From Candidatus Skiveiella danica (GTDB lineage: Bacteria; Pseudomonadota; Gammaproteobacteria; Burkholderiales; Burkholderiaceae_C), in contig JADKHE010000008.1 of NCBI GenBank assembly GCA_016721925.1, positions 1-64,000 of the forward strand: a DNA stretch of 64,000 nucleotides, in the 5' to 3' direction. Under the pieces are notes generated by a model. The model did not search any database and was not told where the DNA came from. It worked only from the letters and a program-made list of their open reading frames with translations. Position numbers and translations under genes: made by a program. Shown here in pieces: positions 8,127 to 17,491 of this stretch (the stretch's first letter is position 1; each line of letters opens with the position of its first letter).

Positions 8127-9560
8127 TTATTCCAGCACGGATTCGCGGGCCGGTTTGACAGGGAGGGGCTGCAGCGGCCGCAAGAAAGCCCCCAGCAGGA
8201 AGACCGCGAGCATGGCGTTGGCCGGTATGCGCAGGTTGAAGTCGACCCACGAATGCAGCAGCACGGCCAGCAGCCCGAGCCCGCAGCTGGCCTGCAGCAG
8301 CCCGGCGGCGTCCAGCCCCATGCGACGGGCCCGGCGCACCAGACGGACAACCTGGCGGGCGATGAGCGCCAGCGCCAGGAGGCCCAGCGCGACGGCCAGC
8401 AAGCCACATTCCATGAGCAGCTGGACGTAGTCGTTGTGGGCATGTTCGATGAATCCGTGCACGCCAACCGGCTGAAACGCAGGGAATACCGAGGCGTAGG
8501 AACCCAGGCCCGACCCGAAGGGCCAGAACGCGAGTGCGGCATGCCAGGAGCCGATGACATACAGCCAGCGCTCGCCCTCCAGGTAGGCGCCTTCGCTTTC
8601 GAAACGCGCCAGCAGCGCGTCCAGACCCACGGCCAGGACGACCAGCGCCAGCAAGGCAGCGGCGCCGGCCATCCCCCAGTGCCGCCGCGCGGACCAGTGG
8701 CCCTCGCGCTGTGGCAGCAGCAGCACCGCGAGCAGGGTGACGACCAGGCAGGTGACGGTGCCGCCGCGCGAGGCCGAGGCCAGAACGGCCGACAGCAGCA
8801 GGAACAGCGCCAGCCCCCAGAGCGCGCCCATGGGGCGGGCGCCCCCCGGCCTTCGCGAGGCGCCGCGCGCGGAGGCCGTGGCCTGGCGAAAGAGCAGGAT
8901 GGCCAGCGGCACGGTCATGGTGATGTAGCTGGCGAAGTGATTGCGGTTGGCAAAGGTGCCGACGACCCGCCCGCCCTTGACCAGCCCGAAGGACAGACCC
9001 GGAAACGGCCCCATCTGCAGCAGCCCCAGTACCGCCTGCGCCACCGCAAAAACGACCAAAGCCTGGACCAGCCGGTGCAAGTGGGCCGGCGAGCAGAAAC
9101 AGGCCAGAAGAAACGCGGCCATCAAGGGGATGCCGGCGAGCACGGAAGTCCATGTGGCGTCGGGCATGAGGCTCAGCGCCCGATACCCGGCGTCGGACAC
9201 TTGCGCCACCGCCAACGCCTGCGCGTAGGGGGCATGGCCCGGCAGCGCGGCCCACAGACCGCCTGGCAATGGGATGAGTTGGAGCAGGCCGACCCAGAGT
9301 GGAGCCAGCGCAAGGAGCCAAAGGCCGATCGCGCGGTGGCGCGGTGGATGGCGAGGGGTCGGGCTGGCGGCAGCCGTTGTCAGCGCCCGTATCGACAGCG
9401 CGAGCAGGACAAGCAGGCCCAGCCATTCGAGCAGGACCAGCGCCACGTGACGGTTGCCGCCCCGGATGATGGGCGCCAGGCCCAGCAACAAAAGGCCGGA
9501 ACCAAAAACCACGGGGCCCGCGAGCCCCGTGTTTGCCTGGCCGGTTTCGGCGGCAGGCAT
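8127..9560 (-). CDS. O-antigen ligase/polymerase family membrane protein (Wzy_C)
   Basis: 477 residues with about twelve predicted membrane spans and the large periplasmic loop typical of WaaL/Wzy/PglL-like proteins. The loop contains GTFANRNHFASY early and EHAHNDYVQLLME later; the HNDY element is the family signature near the catalytic His. It would link or polymerise lipid-carried glycan on the periplasmic side. The ATG at 9560 overlaps the stop of the upstream small gene (TGATG), so the two are translationally coupled. The chemistry (ligase versus polymerase) cannot be distinguished by sequence alone. Confidence 0.88.
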   Translation of the reverse strand: MPAAETGQANTGLAGPVVFGSGLLLLGLAPIIRGGNRHVALVLLEWLGLLVLLALSIRALTTAAASPTPRHPPRHRAIGLWLLALAPLWVGLLQLIPLPGGLWAALPGHAPYAQALAVAQVSDAGYRALSLMPDATWTSVLAGIPLMAAFLLACFCSPAHLHRLVQALVVFAVAQAVLGLLQMGPFPGLSFGLVKGGRVVGTFANRNHFASYITMTVPLAILLFRQATASARGASRRPGGARPMGALWGLALFLLLSAVLASASRGGTVTCLVVTLLAVLLLPQREGHWSARRHWGMAGAAALLALVVLAVGLDALLARFESEGAYLEGERWLYVIGSWHAALAFWPFGSGLGSYASVFPAFQPVGVHGFIEHAHNDYVQLLMECGLLAVALGLLALALIARQVVRLVRRARRMGLDAAGLLQASCGLGLLAVLLHSWVDFNLRIPANAMLAVFLLGAFLRPLQPLPVKPARESVLE

Positions 9561-10018
9561 CAACTGCCGCTGGCTTTGTTCTTGTCTCTGTTGCTGATGA
9601 TGATGGCAGCAGCACCGCCGGCGCCGATGACCAGGGCGGGGATCGTGCTGGAGGTGGCCGTAACAACCGCGGCGGGGCCACCGACCGGCGTGACGGCCGC
9701 CCACAACGCCGCGCAATCCTTGTCGTCGCTGACCTTGATGGACTCGTTTTCCTTGAGCGTCACGTCGCAACCGTTGTCGAAGTCGAGGGTGACCCCCCCG
9801 GTGGAGCTGGTCATGATCCGGGCATCGACATACAACGGCATTTTCTCCACGACATTTGACAATTGATTCCTGAAAGATTGCGTCACCAGACCGGTGACAT
9901 TGACGGCCATGCCAACAGACTGGGGCGTCTGAACGGGCGCGGGCGTCTGAAGGGACGGCTGCGCCCAGACCGACAGGGCTGCGAACGTGGCAATCAATGC
10001 AATGGCAATTTTTTTCAT
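9560..10018 (-). CDS. Small exported hypothetical protein coupled to the O-antigen ligase gene
   Basis: 152 residues, not recognised as a named family. A clear signal peptide (MKKIAIALIATFAALSVWAQ) is followed by a Pro/Thr/Gln-rich linker, a short domain containing GVTLDFDNGCDVTLKENESI with two cysteines (GCDV and DCAAL), and a hydrophobic C-terminal segment (IPALVIGAGGAAAIIIS) ending in a charged tail. This suggests an envelope protein anchored by its C-terminus. Coupling with the ligase by a TGATG overlap implies a role in the same glycan pathway. Function unknown. Confidence 0.75.
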   Translation of the reverse strand: MKKIAIALIATFAALSVWAQPSLQTPAPVQTPQSVGMAVNVTGLVTQSFRNQLSNVVEKMPLYVDARIMTSSTGGVTLDFDNGCDVTLKENESIKVSDDKDCAALWAAVTPVGGPAAVVTATSSTIPALVIGAGGAAAIIISNRDKNKASGS

Positions 10019-10150
10019 ATTTCACCCAACTGATTTGAAAGTACGCAGCCATTATAGCGGTTCTGCGGGTTTTCGGTCCTTTTTTTTGCTGGAGGCCCCT
10101 GGCGGACGGGCGGATGGACCCCATTCAGGCACGCCCATGGAACTTATGGC

Positions 10151-10177
10151 TTAGCACTCAATCAAAGAGAGTGCTAA
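10151..10177. promoter_or_regulatory. CIRCE element (HrcA operator)
   Basis: TTAGCACTC (10151-10159), nine bases, GAGTGCTAA (10169-10177): a perfect match to the CIRCE inverted repeat bound by the heat-shock repressor HrcA. It ends 30 bp before the rpoH start codon, so rpoH is probably repressed by HrcA at normal temperature. Confidence 0.92.
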
Positions 10178-10207
10178 CATTCAATCTGGATGAAAGGATT
10201 TTCTGGC

Positions 10208-11158
<951 letters not shown>

Positions 11159-11183
11159 ATCGGCCTGCCCTGTCCTGCCCTTG

Positions 11184-11213
11184 AAGAAGCCCGGCTGGTC
11201 CGGGCTTTTTCTT
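11184..11213 (+). terminator. Rho-independent terminator of rpoH
   Basis: AAGCCCGG, loop CTGGT, CCGGGCTT followed by TTTTCTT. It lies 26 bp after the rpoH stop and is flanked by A and T runs, so it may also act on the opposite strand. Confidence 0.85.
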
Positions 11214-11224
11214 GGCCGATCGGT

Positions 11225-11275
11225 CTGCTATTGATAGCAGAAGATGACCATTCCACGCTGGGAAAGCCCTTTTTT
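11225..11275 (+). repeat. Dispersed ATAGC-N15-GACGC repeat, copy C
   Basis: The head is a near-perfect palindrome (TCTGCTATTGATAGCAGA, 11224-11241). ATAGC is at 11234-11238; 15 nt with ATGACCA follow, then CACGCTGGGAAAGCC from 11254. It lies between the convergent rpoH and SCO1 genes. Confidence 0.85.
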
Positions 11276-11321
11276 TCTGGATCAACGGCGCCCGGCGCCA
11301 GTGCGTGCCGGGCGCGACGGC

Positions 11322-11930
11322 TCAGCTGCCCTTGAGCAGCAGCTTCACGTCGGCGGCCAGCGCCGGCGCCCCGCTTGCATAGCGGTTGTACAGGCGCAGG
11401 CGGCCTTGCGGGTCGTACATGTAGCTGCCGGCCGAGTGGTCCATGGTGTAGCTGGTGGGGGTCTTGCCCTCGACGCGCTTGTAGTAGACCTTGAAGTCCT
11501 TCGCCACGGCCGTGAGCTGCTCCGGCGTGGGGATCAGCGCCAGGAAGCTGGGGTCGAAGTTGGTCATGTAGGCCTTGAGCATCTCGGCCTTGTCACGCTC
11601 GGGGTCCACCGTGACGAAGATGCCCTGCAGTTTGTCGCCGTCCGGGCCCAGCAGCTTCTTGACCTCGGCAAGTTCGGCCATGGAGGTGGGGCAGACGTCC
11701 GGGCACTGGGTGTAGCCGAAGAAGACGATGACGACCTTGCCCTTGAAGTCGGCCATGCTGCGCTGCCGGCCATTGTGGTCGGGCAGGCGAAGATCTTTGG
11801 CATAGTCAGCGCCGGTGATGTCGACCCCGCGAAACTGCGGCCTGGTCTCGGAGCAGCCGCCCAGAAGACCAAAGCCCAGCGCCAGAAGGACACCGGATGC
11901 TGCAATTTTGAGAGCGTTTCGCTTGTTCAT
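11322..11930 (-). CDS. SCO1/SenC-family copper chaperone
   Basis: Membrane-anchored periplasmic thioredoxin-fold protein that delivers copper to the CuA site of cytochrome oxidase subunit II. 202 residues. Lipoprotein-type signal with Cys26 in LLGGC; copper-ligand pair Cys76/Cys80 in TQCPDVCPTS; conserved His165 in YTMDHSAGS. It is the last gene of the cox assembly operon; its ATG overlaps the ctaB stop by 4 bp. Confidence 0.93.
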   Translation of the reverse strand: MNKRNALKIAASGVLLALGFGLLGGCSETRPQFRGVDITGADYAKDLRLPDHNGRQRSMADFKGKVVIVFFGYTQCPDVCPTSMAELAEVKKLLGPDGDKLQGIFVTVDPERDKAEMLKAYMTNFDPSFLALIPTPEQLTAVAKDFKVYYKRVEGKTPTSYTMDHSAGSYMYDPQGRLRLYNRYASGAPALAADVKLLLKGS

Positions 11931-12834
11931 GGCGCCTGGAAAAGGTAGTGGTCCACCAGCAAGGCAGCGAACAGCCCGCTCAGGTGGATGAGGGAGAAGC
12001 GGAAGGTCTTGCGGGCCAGCGCGTCGGAGTAGTGGCGCCAGAGTGCGAAGGCGTAGCCGATGAAGCCCGCGCTCAGCACCACCGCCACGCCCAGGTACAG
12101 CCAGGCGCTCATGCCGTAGATGAAGGGCATCAGGCAGGCGGCGAACAGCACCAGTGTGTACAGCAGCACCTGCAGGCGCGTGAATTCATTGCCGTGTGTG
12201 ACCGGCAGCATGGGCAGGCCGGATTTGCGGTAGTCCTCCACGCGGTACAGGCCAGTGCCCAGAAGTGCGGCGGGGTCCAGAGGAAGATGATGAGAAACAG
12301 GATCAGCGCCTCGGGGCCGACGTCGCCGGTCATCGCGGCCCATCCGAGCACCGGCGGCATCGCGCCGGAGGCGCCGCCGATGACGATGTTCTGCGGCGTG
12401 AGCGGCTTGAGGATGACGGTGTAGATCACCGCATAGCCCACGAAGGTGGCGAAGGTGAGCCACATGGTGAGCGGGTTGACCTGCCAGTAGAGCAGCGCCG
12501 AGCCGATGGCGCACATCACGCTGGAGAAGAGCAGCGCCTGGCGGTCGCTGAGTTCGCCGCGGGCGGTGGGGCGCCAGGCGGTGCGGCGCATCTTGGCGTC
12601 GATGCCTTTCTCGACCAGGCAGTTGAAAGCGGCGGCGGCGCCCGCCACGAACCAGATGCCCAGGCTGGCCAGCACCATGCGCTGCACCTCGCGCCAGCCG
12701 GGCACACCGGGCACGGCCAGCACCATGCCGATCAGCGCGCAGAAGACGATCAGCTGGATGACGCGCGGCTTGGTCAGCGCATTGAACTGCCGGATGAGGG
12801 ACGGGGTGTTCACGGGGGGTGCGGCGGCACTCAT
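11927..12834 (-). pseudogene. ctaB: Haem O synthase (protohaem IX farnesyltransferase), frameshifted
   Basis: CtaB adds a farnesyl group to haem B for haem A synthesis. The N-terminal frame (ATG at 12834) gives FNALTKPRVIQLIVFCALIG, then FNCLVEKGIDAKMRRT, the polyprenyl-binding region, up to WTPPHFWALA. The rest (LYRVEDYRKSGLPMLPVTHG and the C-terminal membrane spans) is in the next frame, ending at 11927. At 12251-12253 the minus strand reads GGCC where GGCCC would restore CTG GCC CTG TAC. The lesion is a single missing C in a well-conserved stretch. The protein would otherwise be full length (about 302 residues). Because an aa3 oxidase needs haem A, a consensus error is as likely as a real mutation. 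Overlaps ctaA and SCO1 by 4 bp each. Confidence 0.9.
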
Positions 12835-13979
12835 GCGGGGGACCTTGATGCGGTGATTCGGTGGGGGGCCGTGCGGCTGGCGGCGAGCGCCCAGGTCAGC
12901 ACGACCACCAGGGCGGCGGCGCCGCCGGTATGGGCGACGGCGGCCAGGAGGGGCCAGCCGAGCACGATGTTCGACAGGCCGGTGACGAGCTGCCAGGCCG
13001 CCAGCGCCGCGAGCCAGCGCGCCTGCGCCCGCAGCACGCCCGCGCGCAGCAGCTGCCAGGCCAGCAGGCCGAGCGCGGCCAGCACCGCATAGGCCGCCAG
13101 GCGGTGAACGTAGTGGATGGCGGTGAGCGCGGCAAAGTCGATCGGCGCGCCGGCTCCGGTGTGGCCCAGCGGGCGCCAGATTTCAAAGCCCTGGGCAAAG
13201 TTCATCGCGGGCCACCAGCTGCGCTGGCACATCGGGAAGTCACTGCAGGCGAGCACCGCGTAGTTGGTGCTGACCCAGCCGCCCAGCGTGACCTGAAGCA
13301 GCACCAGCGCCGCCGTCAGCCACAGGCCGCTGCGCAGCCCGGGGGCGAGCGCCTCGACCGCGCCACCCTGCCCGGCCTGCTGCTGGCGCACCGCCTGCGC
13401 GCACAGCAGGGCCAGCAGGCCCAGCCCGCCCAGCAGGTGCAGCGTGACGATGGCCGGGAACAGCTTCATGGTGACGGTGAGCGCGCCGAAGGCGCCTTGC
13501 AGGCAGACCCACACCAGCGTGAAGGTGGGCCACCAGGGGCTGACGCCGGCCGTCGACCCGCCCCGGCGCCGCTGCAGCCAGCTGGCAATGGCCAGCGTAA
13601 GGATGAGCACGCCGACCCCGGTGGCCAGGTAGCGGTGGACCATCTCGACCCAGGCTTTGCCATGGGTGACCGGGCCGCTGGGCATGGCGCTTTGGGCAGC
13701 GGCGATCTCGGCGCTGGCACCCAACGGGCTGGCCTTGCCGTAGCAGCCGGGCCAGTCGGGGCAGCCCAGGCCCGAGTCGGTCAGGCGGGTGAAGGCACCG
13801 AAGAGGACGAGGTCGAAGGTCAGGAACAGCGTCAGCAAGGTGAGCGCCTGGGTGCGCCTGCCGGCTGCGGCACCGGTGTTGCGCAGCCACACCCAGGCCA
13901 GGGGCCCGAGCGCCAGCAACACGCCCATGCCCATCAGCCGGGCCAGCGGTGCGAGGTCGACCAGGGCCTGGTTGTTCAC
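12831..13979 (-). CDS. ctaA: Haem A synthase (COX15/CtaA)
   Basis: Membrane monooxygenase converting haem O to haem A. 382 residues with about eight membrane spans. Conserved features are FGAFTRLTDSGLGCPDWPGCYG near residue 60, the VEMVHRYLATGVG helix, and a later HYVHRLAAY His. The start is taken as GTG at 13979 (overlapping the upstream stop as GTGA); the open frame beyond it is a shadow of the upstream gene. It lies between the SCO-like gene and ctaB in the same operon. Confidence 0.92.
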   Translation of the reverse strand: MNNQALVDLAPLARLMGMGVLLALGPLAWVWLRNTGAAAGRRTQALTLLTLFLTFDLVLFGAFTRLTDSGLGCPDWPGCYGKASPLGASAEIAAAQSAMPSGPVTHGKAWVEMVHRYLATGVGVLILTLAIASWLQRRRGGSTAGVSPWWPTFTLVWVCLQGAFGALTVTMKLFPAIVTLHLLGGLGLLALLCAQAVRQQQAGQGGAVEALAPGLRSGLWLTAALVLLQVTLGGWVSTNYAVLACSDFPMCQRSWWPAMNFAQGFEIWRPLGHTGAGAPIDFAALTAIHYVHRLAAYAVLAALGLLAWQLLRAGVLRAQARWLAALAAWQLVTGLSNIVLGWPLLAAVAHTGGAAALVVVLTWALAASRTAPHRITASRSPA

Positions 13980-14725
13980 GGCTGCGCCTGGCGGGCGGGT
14001 TGCGACGGGCGGCCGGGTTCGTCCCAGGCGTTGGCGGCGCGCAGAAGGCGCTCGACGTCGCGCTTGGCCTTGGCGGCGCCGGCAATGTCCAGGCGCGCGG
14101 GAAATCGCATCATCCAGTTGCCTTGGGGGTCCACCAGGTACAGGTGATCCGCCAGCGCGTGGCCGGGCGAAGGGGCGAGCCACTGCGACAGCCCCGCTGC
14201 GGGCACGCGAAGCACCGTGGCCTGCGCCAGGGCGGGACGCATGGCCTCGGGCACGGGCGCATCGTCAGGGATGAGCCAGACCCAGTCGAGCCGATCCTTG
14301 TCCTTGCCGAGGCCTTCGCGCAGCTGGCGCTGCAGGTACAGGTGCTGCTGGCAGGCGGCATCGCAGGCGCCTCCGGCCACGCTGACGAGCAGCCACTGGT
14401 CCTTGAGAGCACGCAGATTGCCGGGGCGGCCGTCCAGATGGGTGGTGGCCAGGTCGGGCAGCGGGCGCAGCGGATCGATGAGCTCGCCATGGTTGCGCCG
14501 GCCTTCGGGGCGGATGACGTAATAGGTGAAGTAGGAGGCGATGACGGGGGCGGCGCAGACCAGCGCCACGATGATCATCTTCCAGCGGCCCTGCCAGACT
14601 CGGCGGCCGCTGTCTTCGCGCATCGCCTCGTCGGGCACCGGCAGGGCGTACACGGTCAGCGGCAAGGGCTCATCGTGGCCGGCCGGGTGGGAAGAAGAAG
14701 CGTCGGACAATTTGGAACCAGACAT
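13976..14725 (-). CDS. SCO-like membrane-anchored thioredoxin-fold protein
   Basis: 249 residues, usually left as a hypothetical protein in Burkholderiales cox clusters. One membrane span (about 49-70) separates a cytoplasmic Ser/Pro-rich N-terminus from a periplasmic domain. That domain has a CxxxC pair (Cys121/Cys125 in GGACDAACQQ) and a later His194 in ADHLYLVDPQGNW. The geometry is the same as the copper ligands of SCO proteins, and DPQG is also found in the SCO1 here. I infer a second copper or thiol chaperone for the oxidase. The ATG at 14725 overlaps SURF1; a TTG at 14737 is a weaker start. Confidence 0.78.
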   Translation of the reverse strand: MSGSKLSDASSSHPAGHDEPLPLTVYALPVPDEAMREDSGRRVWQGRWKMIIVALVCAAPVIASYFTYYVIRPEGRRNHGELIDPLRPLPDLATTHLDGRPGNLRALKDQWLLVSVAGGACDAACQQHLYLQRQLREGLGKDKDRLDWVWLIPDDAPVPEAMRPALAQATVLRVPAAGLSQWLAPSPGHALADHLYLVDPQGNWMMRFPARLDIAGAAKAKRDVERLLRAANAWDEPGRPSQPARQAQP

Positions 14726-15395
14726 AAAGAATTGCAATCAGGCCGGCCAGTCCGAACCACTGGAAGGCATACCCATAGTGTTTGTCGACACCGGTGGCGG
14801 GCTCGCCCCACTGGCGCAGCAGCCCCTCGCTCGGATCGCCGGTCTGCACCACGGTGAGGTCCAGCAGGGGCCGGCTCAGTTCTGCGCCGTACTGGGCCAG
14901 GTCGAGATTTTGCCGGATGGGCCCGACGGGTGCGCCGGCGAAGTCGTAAAGCCGTCCCGGTGGCGGTGCGATACGGCCCTGCACGGTGACCACGCCCGCC
15001 GGCGTCTGAACCCGCGGCAGCGCCGCGCGATCCCCGAAATTGCGGGGAATCCAGCCGCGCTGCACCACAACCACCGCCGCGCTGCCCTCGATCTGCAGCG
15101 GGGTGAGCACGAAGAAGCCGGGCTTGCCGTTCATCTGGCGGTTGTCGAGGAACACGGTGTGATCGGCCAGCCAGTGGCCGCGCACCACCACCGCCCGGTG
15201 CAGCGGCGCGCCCTTGTGCAGCGCGTCGGCCTCCAGCGGCGGCAGGCGGCGCTGTGCGTCGATCTGCGCCTGGAGCGCTTCCTTGCCGGCTGCCCGGGAG
15301 AGCTGCCACGCACCCAGGGACGCGGTGGTCGCGATGCCGACGGCGGTGGCCAGGGTGATCAGCCAGAAGCGCCAGCCCGCGCCCGTCCGGCTCAC
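14670..15395 (-). CDS. SURF1-family cytochrome oxidase assembly protein
   Basis: 241 residues, flanked by N- and C-terminal membrane helices (WRFWLITLATAVGIATTASLG and AGLIAILYVWFQIV) around a periplasmic domain. Family motifs: GAWQLSRAAGK, VFLDNRQMNGKPGFFVLTPL, VVVQRGWIPRNF, and the C-terminal HYGYAFQWFGLA. SURF1 assists haem A insertion into subunit I. The only reasonable start is a GTG at 15395; an upstream extension in the same frame has no typical N-terminus. It is divergent from the DUF2909 gene with only 15 bp between start codons. Confidence 0.9.
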   Translation of the reverse strand: MSRTGAGWRFWLITLATAVGIATTASLGAWQLSRAAGKEALQAQIDAQRRLPPLEADALHKGAPLHRAVVVRGHWLADHTVFLDNRQMNGKPGFFVLTPLQIEGSAAVVVVQRGWIPRNFGDRAALPRVQTPAGVVTVQGRIAPPPGRLYDFAGAPVGPIRQNLDLAQYGAELSRPLLDLTVVQTGDPSEGLLRQWGEPATGVDKHYGYAFQWFGLAGLIAILYVWFQIVRRFFFPPGRPR

Positions 15396-15410
15396 GGGAT
15401 AATCCCCGGC

Positions 15411-15641
15411 ATGACGTACCTTGTTGTGTTGGCCTTCATTGCGATCCTCGCGAGCCTGGGATCGGCCCTGTATTTCATGATGCACCGCGGCAACGGTGTA
15501 GCCGACGAACGCGCGAAGTCACGCGGGATGGCGCGCGCGCTGGCGTTTCGGGTCGGGTTCTCCATCGTGCTGTTTCTGTGCATTCTGCTGGCCTGGAAGC
15601 TGGGCTACATCCATCCCACCGGGATTGCCCCGGGGCGTTGA
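15411..15641 (+). CDS. DUF2909 twin-transmembrane protein
   Basis: 76 residues with two membrane helices (about 3-24 and 46-65) joined by a basic loop with SRGMARALAFRVGFS. The size and layout match DUF2909, a family found beside cox genes in betaproteobacteria; its function is not known. It is the only plus-strand gene inside the minus-strand cox block, divergent from SURF1 and convergent with coxC. Confidence 0.85.
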   Translation: MTYLVVLAFIAILASLGSALYFMMHRGNGVADERAKSRGMARALAFRVGFSIVLFLCILLAWKLGYIHPTGIAPGR

Positions 15642-15660
15642 GCCGCTGGCCACCGAAAGC

Positions 15661-15688
15661 AAAAAAAGCGCCTTGCGGCGCTTTTTTT
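15661..15688. terminator. Bidirectional terminator between DUF2909 and coxC
   Basis: AAAAAAAGCGCC (15661-15672), loop TTGC, GGCGCTTTTTTT (15677-15688): a perfect 12-bp stem with a T run on both strands, placed between two convergent genes. Confidence 0.92.
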
Positions 15689-15703
15689 GCGGGCTGCGTC
15701 AGC

Positions 15704-16585
15704 TTACATCCAGTAGACCAGGACATACAGGCCCAGCCACACCACGTCGACGAAGTGCCAGTACCAGGCGGCGCCTTCGAATCCGAAATGGCGCTCGGCG
15801 GTGAAGTGCCCTTTCATCAGGCGCAGCGTGATGAACAGCAGCATCAGCATGCCCACAAACACGTGGAAGCCGTGGAAGCCGGTGAGCATGAAGAAGGTGG
15901 AGCCGTAGACGCCGGAGGCGAGCGTGAGGTTGAGGTCACGGTACGCGTGGAAATACTCGTAACCCTGGACACACAGGAAGACGATGCCCAGGATCACGGT
16001 GACCCACATGAAGCCGATCGTCCTGGCACGCTGACCCGCTTGCAGGGCATGGTGTGCAATGGTCAGCGTGACGGCTGAAGTCAGCAGCAGCGCGGTGTTG
16101 ATGGTGGGCAGCCAGAAAGGCCCCATGGTCTGGAACGGCTCGACGATGCCGGCCGGCGACGCGGTGGCGCCGGGCGAGACACTCGGCCACACCGCCTTGA
16201 AGTCGGGCCAGAGCAGCGCATTGCCGAGGCCGCCCAGCGAGGGCACCGAGTGCACCCGGGTCCACCACAGCGCGGTGAAGAAGGCGCCGAAGAACATCAC
16301 CTCCGAGAAGATGAACCAGCTCATGCTCCAGCGGAAGGAGAGGTCGATCTTGCGGCCATACAGACCGCCTTCGCTTTCGGCGACGGCGTCGCGGAACCAC
16401 TGGTACAGCACGCCCAGCCACCAGGCCAGCCCGAAGAACAGGGAATACTTGCCCCATTCGACGCCGTTGACCCATTGGCCGGCGCCCAGGATCACGAAGA
16501 ACAGGCCGAACGCCGCCATGGCCGGGTGGCGCGAGGGTTCTGGAACGTAGTAGTAAGGCGTGGTGCCGTGGGCGGTTGAACTCAT
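15704..16585 (-). CDS. coxC: Cytochrome c oxidase subunit III
   Basis: Seven-helix subunit III of the haem-copper oxidase, 293 residues. Recognisable segments: SSTAHGTTPYYYVPEPSRHP at the N-terminus, WFRDAVAESEGG, SEVMFFGAFFTALWW, and near the C-terminus LTGFHGFHVFVGM and EGAAWYWHFVDVVWLGLYV. The ATG at 16585 is preceded by GGAGAAGCA, a good ribosome site; the frame open beyond it is not conserved. It is transcribed after DUF2970 and ctaG. Confidence 0.97.
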   Translation of the reverse strand: MSSTAHGTTPYYYVPEPSRHPAMAAFGLFFVILGAGQWVNGVEWGKYSLFFGLAWWLGVLYQWFRDAVAESEGGLYGRKIDLSFRWSMSWFIFSEVMFFGAFFTALWWTRVHSVPSLGGLGNALLWPDFKAVWPSVSPGATASPAGIVEPFQTMGPFWLPTINTALLLTSAVTLTIAHHALQAGQRARTIGFMWVTVILGIVFLCVQGYEYFHAYRDLNLTLASGVYGSTFFMLTGFHGFHVFVGMLMLLFITLRLMKGHFTAERHFGFEGAAWYWHFVDVVWLGLYVLVYWM

Positions 16586-16640
16586 TGCTTCTCCTGCTCT
16601 CTCGATTGCTTGTCTGTGTCTCTCGGATGGGTGCGGCCGC

Positions 16641-16859
16641 TCAAGGCGCCACAACCCAGTTCACCAGGGCGACGAGCCCCAGCACAAAAATGACGGCCGC
16701 GCCGATGCCGGTGACGATGAGGTGAAACGGGCTGACCCGCTCCATGTCGTCCTGCAGACCGCTCTTCTTGCGGATGCCCAGGAACGACCAGGCCACGGCG
16801 CGGGCGGTGCGCAGCAGGGACCCGCTGGAAGGCGCGGAACGCTGGGCCGGCTGGTTCAT
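16641..16859 (-). CDS. DUF2970 small membrane protein
   Basis: 72 residues: a short polar N-terminus, ARAVAWSFLGIRKKSGLQDD, then one C-terminal membrane helix (LIVTGIGAAVIFVLGLVALV). This is the DUF2970 pattern commonly seen between ctaG and coxC in betaproteobacteria, likely an oxidase assembly or stability factor. ATG overlaps the ctaG stop (ATGA). Confidence 0.87.
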   Translation of the reverse strand: MNQPAQRSAPSSGSLLRTARAVAWSFLGIRKKSGLQDDMERVSPFHLIVTGIGAAVIFVLGLVALVNWVVAP

Positions 16860-17479
16860 GAGCCTGCTCCGGTGGGCGCCAGCACGGTGGCCGCGGCGGT
16901 GGGCGACGACGGGGCGGCTGGCGTCTTGCCGCCCACTTCAAAAAAGGTGTACGACAGCGTGATGGTGGTCACGTCCTTCGACAGCTTGGGATCGATCACG
17001 AACGAAACCGGCCACTGCTTCTTCTCGCCCGGCGCCAGCGTGTACTGGTTGAAGCAGAAGCACTCCAGCTTGTTGAAGTGCGCCGCAGCCTGGTGCGGTG
17101 CATAGCTGGGAATGGCCTGGGCGGCCATGGTGCGGTTCTGGGTGTTCTGGAACTCGTACATCACGGTGGTCAGCTCACCGGGGTGCACCTGCACGTAGCG
17201 GGTGGCAGGCTTGAAATCCCAGGGTCCGCGGGCGTTGGCGTCGAACTCGACCGTGATGGTGCGCGAGCGGTCCACCTGCGAATTGCCCGGTACACGGACG
17301 TCCTTGCCGGCGACACCATTGCCGGGCACCTGGCGCTCGGACAGGGAGAGGATGTTGATGCCGGTGGCTTCGCAGATGTGCTTGTAGATCGGGATCAGCG
17401 CGTAGCCGAACGCGAACATGCCGGCCGTGACCACGACCAGCTTGCCCACCATCCTGACGTTTTCGCTGCGAATGCGCAT
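16856..17479 (-). CDS. ctaG: Cytochrome c oxidase assembly protein CtaG (Cox11)
   Basis: Copper chaperone for the CuB site of subunit I. 207 residues with one N-terminal membrane span (residues 11-30, ending in PIYKHICEATGIN) and a periplasmic beta domain. The copper-binding CFCFNQ motif is present in KLECFCFNQYTLAPGE, and FVIDPKL near the end is typical. Located right after the 37-residue protein and subunit I. Confidence 0.95.
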   Translation of the reverse strand: MRIRSENVRMVGKLVVVTAGMFAFGYALIPIYKHICEATGINILSLSERQVPGNGVAGKDVRVPGNSQVDRSRTITVEFDANARGPWDFKPATRYVQVHPGELTTVMYEFQNTQNRTMAAQAIPSYAPHQAAAHFNKLECFCFNQYTLAPGEKKQWPVSFVIDPKLSKDVTTITLSYTFFEVGGKTPAAPSSPTAAATVLAPTGAGS

Positions 17480-17491
17480 CGGTCGGTCCGT

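Noticed and set aside
8127..10124. Single 665-residue gene for the ligase
   Set aside because: The upstream part overlaps the small exported protein; the ATG at 9560 gives the normal N-terminus.
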